A DNA stretch of 64,000 nucleotides, taken from positions 18,804,001 to 18,868,000 of the forward strand of contig JAPQWV010000018.1 of assembly GCA_027422505.1 (NCBI GenBank), read 5' to 3'. The stretch is from Craterostigma plantagineum. Taxonomy: Eukaryota > Streptophyta > Magnoliopsida > Lamiales > Linderniaceae. Position numbers and translations under genes: made by a program. The notes beneath the pieces are model-generated. The model worked only from the letters and a program-made list of their open reading frames with translations. It had not been told where the DNA came from and made no database searches. This document shows positions 48,260-60,690 of the stretch, one piece after another (within the stretch, counting starts at the first letter, position 1; the number at the start of each line of letters is the position of its first letter).

Positions 48260-49101
48260 ATATAATAAATTTGGCTTGTATTGTACATATCACTTTGACC
48301 ATCGCCGTCACAGTGACATCGCAATTATTACTATCGTTATTATTAAAGTATGGAATTCGCACATTCCAGGAAGTTTCTCAACAAGTCAAGATACTGTAAT
48401 AAATTGTCCTACGTGTATACACTGCAGATTACTGACCAAGTCCTGGAATCAATTGACTTTCGCTTTGGTCTACTCTTAAATTCATCGAAAATTAGTTTGA
48501 AATAGCGTATGCATGCTTGGAGCATCAGTCACTTGTTGTATGATTCAAATTTAATGTTTTTATTTGGGAATAACAAAATCCTCTTTGGAAAAATCCTAAG
48601 TCACGCTTTGGAATAATTATTTCAAATATTTGATTAAGATATAGAAAAACGTCCAGTAGTTGTGAAAATGATGTGTGGTTCGGGAATTGACTTCTATTTT
48701 AAGTTTGAGGGTTTTATATTTTAAAAATATAAGACGCGGGGGTTAATACGGTATTACAACTGAATTAATGATGGGAGCTACTAATTTAAATATGTAGTTA
48801 TATATCAATGAGGCATATATATGATTAAAAAGTTCGAGATTTAACAAATTTGGACAAGAAGAGAATCCTGCCTTAGTAGGCAAGAACGCACCTTCGTGTT
48901 GACAAATCATTCAAACAATAACTATATTTTGAACGAGTCGCGGGGCAGTTAACAATCTATGCAAGAAAATACATAAACAGACAAGCATTACTATTCTATT
49001 AGTAAGACAGCTTACATATCTGTGTTACTAGCTTAAAGCAAGCAAAACGTCTTCGCACTTAACTTAGCTAAAGCTCATTCGCAAATCCCACATATTATTA
49101 C

Positions 49102-52100
49102 ATGCCAACTAAAAGGTTGTTCTTGTTACTATCTTTTTCCTTCTTGTTAGAATCACAAGCAACGTCGTCGTACATATGCATGTCAGATAACAAAAACCCT
49201 AAACGAAACTTAACCATTGGCCTCGTCATCGATCTCAAGTCTCGTTTGGGCAAAGAGCAAAGAATAGCCATCGAAGTTGCCTCTGAATATCTTCAAGGCT
49301 GCGCCGACTTGTCTTTGCAAATAAGAGACTCCAATGGAGTTCAAGGTCGTGCATCCTTCGAAGGTGATAATAATAACGAAGTCATTACTTTCAAAAAAAA
49401 GGAATTTAGTTTTCCAATTTACTTATTCGATTCTTGCATCATCGCCAGCAATCGATTTAATCAGCAACGGTGAAGTCGACGCAATCCTCGCCCAGACGAG
49501 AACGTTGCAAGAAGCTTCCCTACTCTCCGAGTTCATCGCAGCAAAAAGCAAAGATCGCCGTAGTGGTAATAATATTCCCGTCGTTTCTCTTTCTCCTACA
49601 TCCTCAAAAATCGCGCTAGAGTCTTCTTCGTCTTTGGTCCAATTTGGCACGCCGATTTCCCACCAAGCTCATTGCATAGCAGCAATAATCGGTTATTTCA
49701 AGTGGAGAGAGGTGATACTGATTCAAGAACGGGCCAAGGCCTCCTCAGAAGATGAACGCAGCCCTTTATTATTAGCGAATTCGCTCAAACAATTCGATGC
49801 GTCCATCGAAGACCAATTCGCATTTCCCGAGCTCTCTTCAGGGGAATACGTCGAAAGAGAGCTGAAAAGGGTTCGACGCAGAAATTCTAGGGTTTACGTT
49901 CTCATGCACATTGCTTCCCTCGAGTTCTTCGTGCTCTTGTTTGAGAAGGCTAAGGCATTGGGGATGATGGAGAAGGGATACGTATGGATTGTTTCGGACG
50001 AGGTTGGTAATTATCTCAACTCCTTGGATTCTTCGGTTTATTACACCATGCAAGGCGTTGTTTCTCTGAAGGCCTATTACGACGATAAGAACGATCGCTT
50101 CAGAGAATTCAAGTCCATGTTTAGGAGAAAGTATGCGTCTGCGTATCCATCTGAAGAAGAAAACTCGAACCCTAGCGTTTACGCTCTCCGAGCGTACGAT
50201 TCGATTTGGGCCCTTTCTAACGCTAACGAATTCGAAGGGCTTAGTGGGAATGTGAGTTTATTCAAGAATGGCGTAGTAACGAGTCCCACAATCTTCTCCA
50301 TCGTCAATGTGATCGGTAAGAGCTACCAAGAGCTGGCATTCTGGTCCGAAACTTATGGTTTCTCAAACGATCTCAGAAATCTTGCAATAAGCGACGAAAC
50401 CCAAGAGAAATCATTATACATGAGCAGCGAAGAAATCGAAATAGATGGACTGAGCAAAACTGTATGGCCTGGGATCGATCAAAGAGTTCCCATGGGAATT
50501 TCCTTGGGCAGCAAAGAGAACCCTTTAGTGATTGGAATTCCAGCGAACGGCACGTTCGCTCAGTTCGTTAGGGTTACTAACAATACGAAGACTAACCAAA
50601 CGCTCTTCGGCGGATTTTCGATAGCAGTCTTCGAAGCCGCCGTTCAGCAGCTGATTCCTTCCCCCGAATACGTCTTCGTTCCGCATTACGGTACTTACGA
50701 CGAACTCGTCAATAAAGTCTACAACAAGGTACAAATTTTATACGTACTCGATCCTTTTCAAGAATCTATATCATGTAATAACGATAATCTAAAAAAAACG
50801 TTGAAACAGACGTTTTTCGCAGCCGCCGGGGATTGCGGCATAACAGCAAGGCGATACGCATACGTAGATTTCTCGCAGCCCTACATCAAAAGCGACCTTG
50901 TAATGATCGTCCCAGTGAAAGTTGCCCTGAAAGAATCGAAATTCTTAGCTTTGCACGTCTTTACGAAGAAGATGTGGATCCAATTAGCGGGTTTAGGCGT
51001 CTCAACTGGCGCAATGACATGGTTAAGCGAATACTCGGCGGGCAACGAAGAATTCAGGAAAACCTCAGTGTTCGAGCTCATCGGCTCCGTCCTATGGTTC
51101 TCAGTCACCGTAATTTCGCTATCGCAGAGTAAGTTTTCCTTCTCTGATCGCTAATAATTAAAAATCGACGTAGAGGAGTAATGAAAATGGGATTTTTTTT
51201 GTTCGACTTGTTTGCAGAAGAGCAGATCAAAACAGCTGCATCGAAGCTAATGGTGGCGGCGTGGCTATGCACGGTTTTTGTCGTTGGGGCGAGTTTTACG
51301 GCCGTCCTAAGCTCCATGCTTATCGTTCCAAGGCTTCAGCCGTCGATCCTAGACTTGGATTCTCTGCGTAATAACAACGAGCCCATAGGTTGCAACGCCA
51401 ACTCTTTTGTCTGTCAGTACCTTACCGACGTTTTAGGGTTCGACCCGAATAACATACACAGAATCCAAACGCTCGAAGAGTATCAGAAGCAGTTCAATAG
51501 TGGGACCATAAAGGCGGCCTTTTTGCAATCGCCCCACGCTAAGCTTTTCCTCTCCGATCACTGCAATGATTACATGATTGCGGGGCCCAGCTTCAAACTC
51601 GGCGGCTTGGGATTCGTAAGATTTATTTTCGACCTTTATTGTTCTTAGGCGCACGCGATTTTGTCGTAATAATTCCGTTGAATGATCATTCTGACTAAAA
51701 GCTTAGGCTTTAACGGGCCGTATCATATTTTAATTTATATACTATATTTCCAATATATATGTCACTTCTGACACCATGTTGAATAAACATTTCACCTAAA
51801 CGCTCAAACCTTAAGGGAGCGCATCAATATTTAATTTTGTATCTTATATTTCCAGCAGATTATGATCACTCCAAAAACATTAAAAAAAGCACAGGTATTT
51901 CAGAAGACGAGCGGGCGGATGACCAGCGACGTATCTGAGGCAATACTGAAGATAACGCAGAGCGGGCAATTGGACACGTTAGAGAAGGATCTACTAGCGT
52001 CGACGAGCTGTTCTTCGTCAAGCGGGTCGGACGTCGACAGCGAAATGATACTTACCGATCAGCCATTTTCGGGGCTTTTTCAGGTCGTGGGGGGATTAAT

Positions 52101-52323
52101 AGGGCTGGCTTTTATCATCGCGGTTTTTCGAATGGCGCCTAAGAGCGCCCGCGAAAATATGCTGATCAAGAACAGAACGTACACGTGGGCTTTTACAGTG
52201 GTGGTCGAGTGCTGTACGAGGTTTGGGGCTTCTTTCTTCAGACATGGGATTGTACGGACGGGGTCGGCCCATGGGCATGGGCGTGTCGTGCCCATCGAAC
52301 TGACTGACGAGGAGCGTAGATAA
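49102..52323 (+). CDS. GLR: Glutamate receptor-like cation channel, intact, four exons
   Basis: Exons are 49102-49363, 49449-51128, 51218-51615 and 51895-52323, all with GT-AG introns and matching phases, giving 922 residues (plant GLRs are about 850-950). Residues 1-22 are a signal peptide. Then comes the receptor-family ligand-binding domain with PAIDLISNGEVDAILAQ (about 88) and ISHQAHCIAAIIGYFKW. The glutamate-binding half S1 ends in ARRYAYVDFSQPYIKSDLVM (about 560). M1 is at about 590-612, pore helix/M2 at about 627-647 (FELIGSVLWFSVTVI), M3 at about 658-685 and M4 at about 840-860 (VVGGLIGLAFIIAVF), with a basic tail. It would form a Ca2+-permeable channel in the plasma or an inner membrane. 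The M3 gate motif reads SFTAVLSSMLIV, a departure from the usual SYTAxLTSxLTV. Confidence 0.9.
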
Positions 52324-52733
52324 CTGTGTTTATATCGTCGAGCCCCCCATAGCCTTAATATCTTCATTTCATTTCTCAATAGAAGAGCCAAGAATATATT
52401 TGTCTTACCGTTTTCAAATGCCCATATCGTATTTTTTACCAAATGCATATTACTTTTCAAAATGGAGTTTTGGATTAGAAGCCCATTTCGAATGTGTTTT
52501 CAAACACCCTCATAACTTCTTCGATTTGCGTGTTATTTATTTCTCTAGGGCGTGTTTGGAATGGAATCGCTTGATGCGTAGTTTTGATGTTGTGTCTAAA
52601 GACTAAGATAGGGATCCACCTTATTGAATATCTAAAATCGAAATTATTACGTACTTTGTTGATTTACTTAACTAAACTTTAAAATACATTATCTACTTAA
52701 AACCCAATGCAATGAATATCACTTGGGATCATC
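52324..52733. other. 3' flank of GLR copy 2
   Basis: Matches 15830-15860 and 16690-16890 downstream of copy 1. The last bases (GGGATCATC) are the start of the shared MITE. Confidence 0.65.
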
Positions 52734-55700
52734 TATCAGGAATCGAAATTTCCTATTAAAATTTCATGCATAAATTCATGCATTCATATTTCACTTTAAG
52801 TATATATAGAATAAGGTTGAATAAAGTGTTATAGTACTAGGTCCTCGAAGAGATAGAAGTGAATGTTACGAAGGTTAGAAATTTCTAGGGTTTTCTCAGG
52901 TGTTGAGAAACTTTATTTATTAATAAATTAGGACGTGTTGTGATGTTGAGTTATGATTCGAGATTTAGAAATTTGATCAGATAGATGTTGAATATATTGT
53001 TTGTTTGAAATTCAAAATCTCGATATTCAATTAGAGATCTCGACATATACGATCAAAATGTTGATATGTAAATAAGATTTCGATAGATACAGATTTCGAG
53101 CATGGCCTCGACATTTAGAACATCTCGAGATTAATGAGTTTGAACATGATTGTGAAAGGTTGATCTCGAGATATGTAGAAAGTAGCTGGGAAGATGTCAA
53201 TACGAGTTGTACCTTGAAATTTAAAGATCTCGATACCAATTGAAGATATCGACATAAGGCGTAAAATTGATAAGGAAAATATAGATGTTAAAATTTGTTA
53301 GAGAATGTCGAGATAGGTTTGGAAGATGATTTGAAAATGCCGAAATATATATATAACTCGAAATCAACAAAGAAGATATCGAGAAGGTATTGCTCATTTG
53401 AAATGATGCTTAATAAGGTCGAATGGATTAGGTGAAATCAAAAGTTTTGCAATTTAGTATGGAAATTGGTCAAAAAGGAAAAAATTAGTTATATTGAAAT
53501 AATGATTACTATTAGCTAAGGACAAGCATAGATGTTAGTATTACTGGTCTACAATCACACGTAAATTAAATAAAGATAAGCTCAACACTTTGTTATCGTT
53601 AACGAAACGAGAGGAAATGAAGAACTGGAACAGATCGTGAATAAACTTTACAAAGGGGTATGAATCTTCACTTTAAGCTTGCATTTTAATCATGGTTATT
53701 ATGTACTTGAAAACACTAAAAATTTCGTCATCCATGTCATATAGTGATTTTGATTTTTTTTAGGGTTTGAGCATATACAAGACCCTTACGATATCGATTG
53801 TGTTCTTGAAAATTATGAAGTTAGATGATGTTCTTGAGGTTCTTGAGAAAATTAGGGTTTGATCAGATTTTTGGAGAAATATCGAAAGGAAATTGTGTTT
53901 TTAAGCATACTGCTTTCCGGATCTTAATTGAATCTGGAACAAATGAAAGATGACTTGTGATAAATTTGATATCGAGATAAATTTGATAGAATGAAAGATA
54001 TCGAGATAAATTTGATAGAATGAAAGATATCGAGGTATGAAAAATGAAAGATATCGAGATAAATTTGATAAAGGTCGACATGTGATAGTATAATAACCTA
54101 AAAAAAGACTTCGACATATTAAGTCGAGTTATGATTGCAAGTGTAGGGTCAAGCTATGATTGAGATAGAATGTCGAGATGACTTGATAATGAATTAAATA
54201 GGAGATGTCGAATTATGATAATGAATTAGATAGGAAATGTCGAGTTATGATAATGAATTAGATATAAGATATCGAGACATGATTTATGTTGCAACTAAAG
54301 ATCTCGAAATTAAGAAACCCACGACAAATGAGCTCGAGTTATAAATTCAAGTTAACTAATTCATTAGATAGGATGTCGAAAGGAGTTATGATGTCGAGAT
54401 TTTGAAAAGCCATTTAAATAGAATTTCGAGATGTTAAAAATCCAATCAAATAAGGTATCGAGATGTATAAGATGATTACCTTACACTTTAAGCTCACAAC
54501 ATATACTATTAAGACTTTGATGAATATAGTTCCGACCTAAGATATCATGATATGTTAAATTATGATTCGAGTTTTTAAATTCAAGAGGATAGAAGATGTC
54601 GAGATGTATTTCATGACACATACTACTAACATTTCGACATGTATATTGGATTTCAATAAGTAAGGACCTTGAGATTTGTTAATTAAAGACTTCGATATTT
54701 TTCCTTCTCAATTAATAAGTCTCGATATTTTTAGGGTTTTCGACACAATAAGAATTAGGGTTTCAATGATACTTTTGGTGTAATATAGTTATCAATTTTT
54801 AATGCAGGTTCCACTATTGATCAGAAATATAACTTCTAAGCCAATAATGTAATATATTATAAGTAATGAATAGAAAGGTGAAGGTTACGGATAAAAACGA
54901 TCATGCATAATAAAGCATGCATAGCACGCACGCATGTCAATATAGGAATTTTATATTTACCAGATAAATATTTTTATATGTCAGGATTCAGAAAAAGGCA
55001 AGGACAAAGTCGAGTGAGGCTTTAAGCCATACTGTGAGTATGATATGCAACATGTGTTCTGTTTTTATGTGCTTTATGTGAATTAAATGATTGATGATTT
55101 TCTTATAAACGTAATATTTGAAATGAACGTGAATTACGTGGCCATAATGTGCTACAGTGTGATATGTGCGATTCGATGGTTTATGGAATTTATATTCATA
55201 TAAAGTGAAAGTATAGTATTGCATATGAATAATAAAGAAAAGAGAAACCGTTATGACTGCTACGACATCGGACGACTTGATACGCAGTTATGGTTACATC
55301 CCTACAAATCGGGGGATTACAGAGTCCTGTACAGGCACACAAAAATATATCTACGGTTACAGAGTCCCATGCATGGGCCCCTATGGGGTCAACAGTACGA
55401 GTCTAGCAGGTTCATAACGGAGGTATCAGCAATAAATGATCAAGTAGAATTTGCATTGGTCTATGGATTACATGAATGATCTTATGGGCTATGGTTATGT
55501 GACAAACCTCGATGATTGATTACGTGATGATTACGTGAGTTGAAGTGTTTACAGTACGAGTGTTGCGAATCTACGGGTTCTACGAATGATGGTATATTCT
55601 TTAGAAATTTGTATGGAAGCAAATGAAAGAAAGAAATTAATTTCTGCTACAGTTTTATTGTTTATTTGTACAATAGAATAACATGTTGCGATCATACTCT

Positions 55701-56026
55701 GAATAGTTGTTTTCACAGTTGCTATAGATACCTAGCAGGCAACTTGAGTGCATCTTCATACGAAAGCATGGATTCAAGGTTGGCCGGTTACGCTCTCACC
55801 TACTCCCCTAAGTTCATCGTGTGCATGTAATATAAGAACCATTAGTGTCTTTCATATGATGTATAAGAAATATGATACGTGCATATCTATGTATAATATG
55901 CATGAAAGCGACGAGACCAGATGTACGCCCGTTTATGTATAAAGGTATGATTGTAGAAAGGCGAAAAATTTTATGTGGAAAATATAATAACTGCGCAAAT
56001 AAAGTAAAAGAAAACGGGACGTTGCA
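52734..56026 (+). repeat. chromovirus 5' LTR
   Basis: 3293 bp. From about 53000 to 54760 it is dense in TCGA-containing motifs (ATCTCGA, ATGTCGAGAT, GATATCGAG). It has a local duplication near 53960-54060 that is absent from the 3' LTR. Confidence 0.9.
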
Positions 56027-56030
56027 TGTA

Positions 56031-56042
56031 TGGTATCAGAGC
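56031..56042 (+). other. chromovirus primer-binding site
   Basis: TGGTATCAGAGC, four bases after the 5' LTR, matching initiator Met-tRNA. Confidence 0.85.
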
Positions 56043-56223
56043 CAGGGTCTTAGGTTCTGTAGACATTTGCATGGTATGCGTATTATTATGGTCGGCCCTG
56101 AAATTCTCTTTGCATATTAGGAGAAGGGCAGTAAGTGAACCATTGCATGTAGAACACGATGAACCTACAATAGGGGGAGGAGGAAGATCGGCTGTACCTG
56201 AATCTAATTCATCTCATACGCTT

Positions 56224-59200
56224 ATGTGTAATGAGCGTGAAAATCCCCTGACAATTCCCCGTGAAAGGCGATATGATAAGCTTAGGAAATTGGGAGCTGT
56301 GGATTTTATGGGAACAACGGATCCTGCTGAGGCAGAAACGTGGTTAAAAAGAACGGAAAGGATTTTTAATATGATGCAGTGTACACCAGAGGAGAAGTTT
56401 GATTATGCAGTGTCACTCTTACAAGGGCATGCATATGAATGGTGGGAAACAGTTCCAGATAGTATGGTACAACCTCCAGTGCTAACCTGGGAGGATTTCT
56501 TAAGAGAATTCAACGACACTTATATGCCAGAAGTTTATAAGGATCAGAAGGAAAATGAGTTCTTGGAACTTAAGCAAGGAAATAAATCTGTCGGTGAATA
56601 TGAGGTGTTGTTTAATCAGCTGTCTCGCTATGCTCCTCATATGGTTGTCACTGAAAGAAACAAATGCCGAAGATTCGAAGCAGGACTTCGATATACGATT
56701 CGAAATCGAATCACCCCCTTTGATATGGAATCCTATGGTAGACTAAGGCAGTAGCTATTCGTGCTGAAAAGTTAGAAACAGAATTGAAAAACTATCAAAG
56801 TAGTAAAAGAAGGGCAGGTGAAGAATCATCGAGCGAAAAATTGAAGAAGATTGGTAATCCATCGAGATCGATGAACACACAAAGTGGTCCTGCCAGAAGC
56901 AGTATGGGTGGAACAAGAACTGTTGGACGAGGGACCGGAATTCCTCAAACAATTCCAGTGTGTGAACATTGTGGAAAGAATCATATGGGTGTCTGTAGAT
57001 GGCTCACTAGCGAATGCTTCAAATGTGGTCAACGTGGACATTTGGCTAGAAATTGTTCAATCTCGCAAATGCAACCTACAGTGGAGCAATCAAGAGTTAG
57101 TGGACCCTCCACTAATCGTGGAAGGGGAAGGGGTCGAGGATCTTATAACAGTGGTGCAGGAAGAGCAGAGTCTGGAGGACAAGCTTACGGACAGCCAGCA
57201 CAGGGTCGGATTTTCACAATGACTCGGGAAGAAGCCAAAGAGGGGTCACGTATAATCACGGGTAAGCTATCTATATGTGATATTGATGCATATGTTTTAT
57301 TCGATCCAGGCGCAACGCACTCATTCATGTCACGAACATTTGCATCATTATTACATGATAAACCCGAAACCTTAGAAAATAAGGTAAATGTTAGACTTCC
57401 AACGGGTGAGATGGTCATAATAAGTACAGTATACCCGCAATGTAAAATTGTCAGTGATGGGGTAGAGATGAAGGCGACCTTATTAGTTTTACCCTTAACG
57501 GATTTCGACGTAATATTAGGCATGGATTGGCTGTCTCGATATCGAGCAAAACTAGATCGTTTTAAAAAGGAAATTGAATTGTTTCGTTCGGATCAAACAT
57601 ATATAGTGTTTAAAGGAGAAAAGAACGTATGGACGGCATGTCAGATCTCTAGTTTACAAGCATTCAAATTGATAAGAAAAGGGTGTCAATGTTATATAGC
57701 GTATATTATAGATACACGATTGTGTGGATTAAAGGTGGAAGATATTGCCGTGGTAAATGAATACCCTGATGTTTTTCCGGAAGATTTGTCTGGATTACCA
57801 CCAGATCGGGATACAGAGTTTACGGTTGAACTACAACCTGGCACGGCACCAATTTCTATTCCACCGTATCGAATGACACCAATAGAGTTGAACGAGTTAA
57901 AAGTACAGTTGAAAGAATTATTAGATAAAGGGTATATACGGCCGAGTGTATCACCATGGGGAGCGCCTGTTCTCTGTGTTAAAAAGAAGGATGGTACACT
58001 CAGATTATGTATCGACTATAGACAGTTGAACAAAGTGACGGTGAAAAACAAGTATCCGTTGCCTCGAATTGACGATTTGTTTGACCAACTACAAGGGTCT
58101 AAGGTCTTCCCAAAGATTGACCTAAGACCGGGGTACCATCAAATAAAGATTGCAAAGGATGATATTCCAAAGACGGCCTTCAGAACAAGATATGGGCATT
58201 ACGAATTCTTGGTTATGCCGTTTGGACTGACGAATGCCCCTGCAGTCTTTATGGCATTAATGAATGATGTTTTTCGACCCTATTTGGACCAGTTCGTGAT
58301 TGTATTCATAGACGATATATTGGTATATTCTAGGTCCAAAGAAGAACATGAACAACATTTAAGAATTGTTCTTCAAACTTTACGAGAAAAGAAGCTATAT
58401 GCGAAATTATCAAAATGCGAATTCTGGTTGGATCAAGTAGCATTTTTGGGCCACGTGGTATCTGGCGAAGGAATTCAAGTGGACCCTAAGAAAATTGAAG
58501 CAGTAATCAAATGGGAAAGTCCTAAGAATGTGGCAGAAGTTAGTAGTTTTCTAGGTTTGGCTGGATATTATAGACGGTTTGTAGAGGATTTTTCTTTGAT
58601 AGCCGCTCCAATGACAAAATTATTACGAAAAGGGACGATATTCAAATGACTGAAGAGTGCCAGAAGAGTTTTGAAGAATTAAAGAAGCGATTAAGATCAG
58701 CTCCAGTGTTAACAATTCCATCAGGTATAGATGGATTTGTGATTTACAGTGACGCATCCCATCAAGGATTGGGATGTGTTTTAATGCAACATGGAAAAGT
58801 AGTGGCATATGCATCACGGCAGTTAAAGCCGTATGAAGTATCTTATCCAACACATGACTTGGAATTAGCGGCAGTAGTGTTCGCATTAAAGATATGGCGA
58901 CATTACTTATATGGTACGAAATTTCAGATTTTCACCGATCATAAAAGTCTGAAGTATCTGCTGAGTCAGAAAGAATTGAATATGAGACAAAGGCGATGGA
59001 TTGAGCTGTTAAAGGATTATGATTGCACTATAGAGTATCATCCAGGAAAAGCAAATGTTGTAGCAGACGCATTAAGTCGAAAATCATATTCATTATTGAA
59101 TCTGATCAGTCTAAGGAAGATGAATATAGAAATAGAAGAGAATGATGTAGGTGTTGTATGTGCTGCAATGGTAATTCATCCTATTATGTTGGATCGAATA

Positions 59201-60690
59201 AAGCAAGCTCAGCTTAAGGATGAGAAATTGGCAAGTATTGCTGAAAAGGTAAAAGAAGGGTTGACAAAGTCGTTTGTAATAAATGAAAGTGGTGTTATGA
59301 CGATCAATAGTCGATTATGTGTCCCCAATATTGACAACATTCGACAGGAAATAATGGATGAAGCGCATACTGCTCCTTATGCTATGCATCCGGGCAGTAC
59401 AAAAATGTATCAAACTATTAAATCTCATTATTGGTGGCCGAGAATGAAGAAAGATGTGGCTGAATACGTGTTAAAGTGTTTAACTTGTCAACAGATTAAA
59501 GCCGAACATCAAGCACCTGCGGGTAAATTACATCCGTTACCCATACCAGTTTGGAAATGGGAACGAATAACGATGGATTTTCTCTATGGTCTGCCTCCAA
59601 CGGCTAAGAAAAATGATGCTGTTTGGGTAATTGTTGATAGACTTACGAAGTCAGCTCATTTTTTGCCATTTAAATGGGGTTCTACATTGGAATATTTGGC
59701 AAAAAGATACGTCAATGAAATAGTTCGACTACATGGAGTACCTATGTCAATAGTATCTGATCGTGATCCCCGATTTACTTCCAGATTTTGGGAAAGTTTA
59801 CAGGAAGCGCTCGGAACTAAACTGCATTTTAGTACGGCGTTTCACCCGCAGACAGACGGACAATCAGAAAGGACAATACAAACTTTAGAGGACATGCTTC
59901 GAGCGTGTGTAATCGAATTCAAAGGATCATGGGATGATTATATAGCGTTAATGGAATTCGCCGATAATAATCAATATCACTCAAGTATTGGTATGGCACC
60001 ATACGAAGCTTTATATGGTCGAAAGTGCCGAAATCCAATATGTTGGGATATGGAAGGTGAACGGGTATTAGAAGGGCCAGATCTAATTCAAGATACAATG
60101 GAAAAGATTAAAGTTGTTTAAAGTCGGCTCAAAGCAGCTCAAGATCGACAAAAGAGTTATAGTGATCAACATCGACGGGAAATGGAATATGAAGTTGGAG
60201 AGAAAGTATTTCTACGTGTATCGCCATGGAAAGGTGTTCTAAGATTTGGAAAGAAAGGAAAGTTAAGCCCACGTTATATAGGACCTTATGAAATACTTGA
60301 AAGAATTGGACCGTTAGCATATCGACTAGCGTTACCACCAGAATTGTCGTAAATACATAATGTTTTTCATGTCAGCATGTTACGACGGTATAGATCGGAT
60401 CCTTCACATATTCTACAGGATGAACCGGTAAATGTTTTCGAAGATCTTAGTTATGTAGAGGAACCGGCAGAAATTCTCGAATATGCCGATTTGCAATTAC
60501 GACAATTCCGATGGTAAAGATACGATGGAAAAATCACTCAACGCGGGAAGCTACTTGGGAAACAATGGAAAACACGAAGGCACAATACCCATGGCTATTT
60601 CTTAATAACGGTACGAAATTTCGAGGTCGAAATTTTTTTAAAGGGGGGAGAATTGTCAGGAATCGAAATTTCCTATTAAAATTTCATGCA
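56224..60690 (+). pseudogene. chromovirus gag-pol gene with several lesions
   Basis: Gag has KLGAVDFMGTTDPAEAETWL and YEWWETVPDSM, then a 1-base frameshift near 56750. Next come zinc knuckle [14 protein letters not shown] (57020), protease with [11 protein letters not shown] (57300; the usual DSG triad is DPG), RT with [12 protein letters not shown] and [10 protein letters not shown] (58310), and a 1-base frameshift at 58646. RNase H follows ([23 protein letters not shown]), then the integrase zinc site (HPGSTKMYQ...CLTCQQIKA) and core ([34 protein letters not shown]). Stops TAA at 60119-60121 and 60348-60350 look like CAA changed by C-to-T. After another frame change near 60510 the tail VKIRWKNHSTREATWE is chromodomain-like. 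Confidence 0.92.
60637..60653 (+). other. chromovirus polypurine tract
   Basis: TTTAAAGGGGGGAGAAT immediately before the 3' LTR, the plus-strand primer. Confidence 0.8.

Larger units (their letters stand above)
48260..52733 (+). repeat. Segmental duplication, GLR copy 2 (intact)
   Basis: Partner of 6445-16890. It holds about 840 bp of promoter region, the gene and about 400 bp of 3' flank, without the insertions found in copy 1. It is cut on the right by the chromovirus at 52734. Confidence 0.88.

Noticed and set aside
48880..49100. Separate small gene upstream of GLR copy 2
   Set aside because: The sequence is conserved with copy 1 but has no frame of note; treated as promoter and leader.
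56020..56060. Possible tRNA-Met gene
   Set aside because: Only the 12-base complement of the tRNA 3' end is present (a primer-binding site); there is no cloverleaf. The same holds for 8577, 14101, 23884 and 46801.
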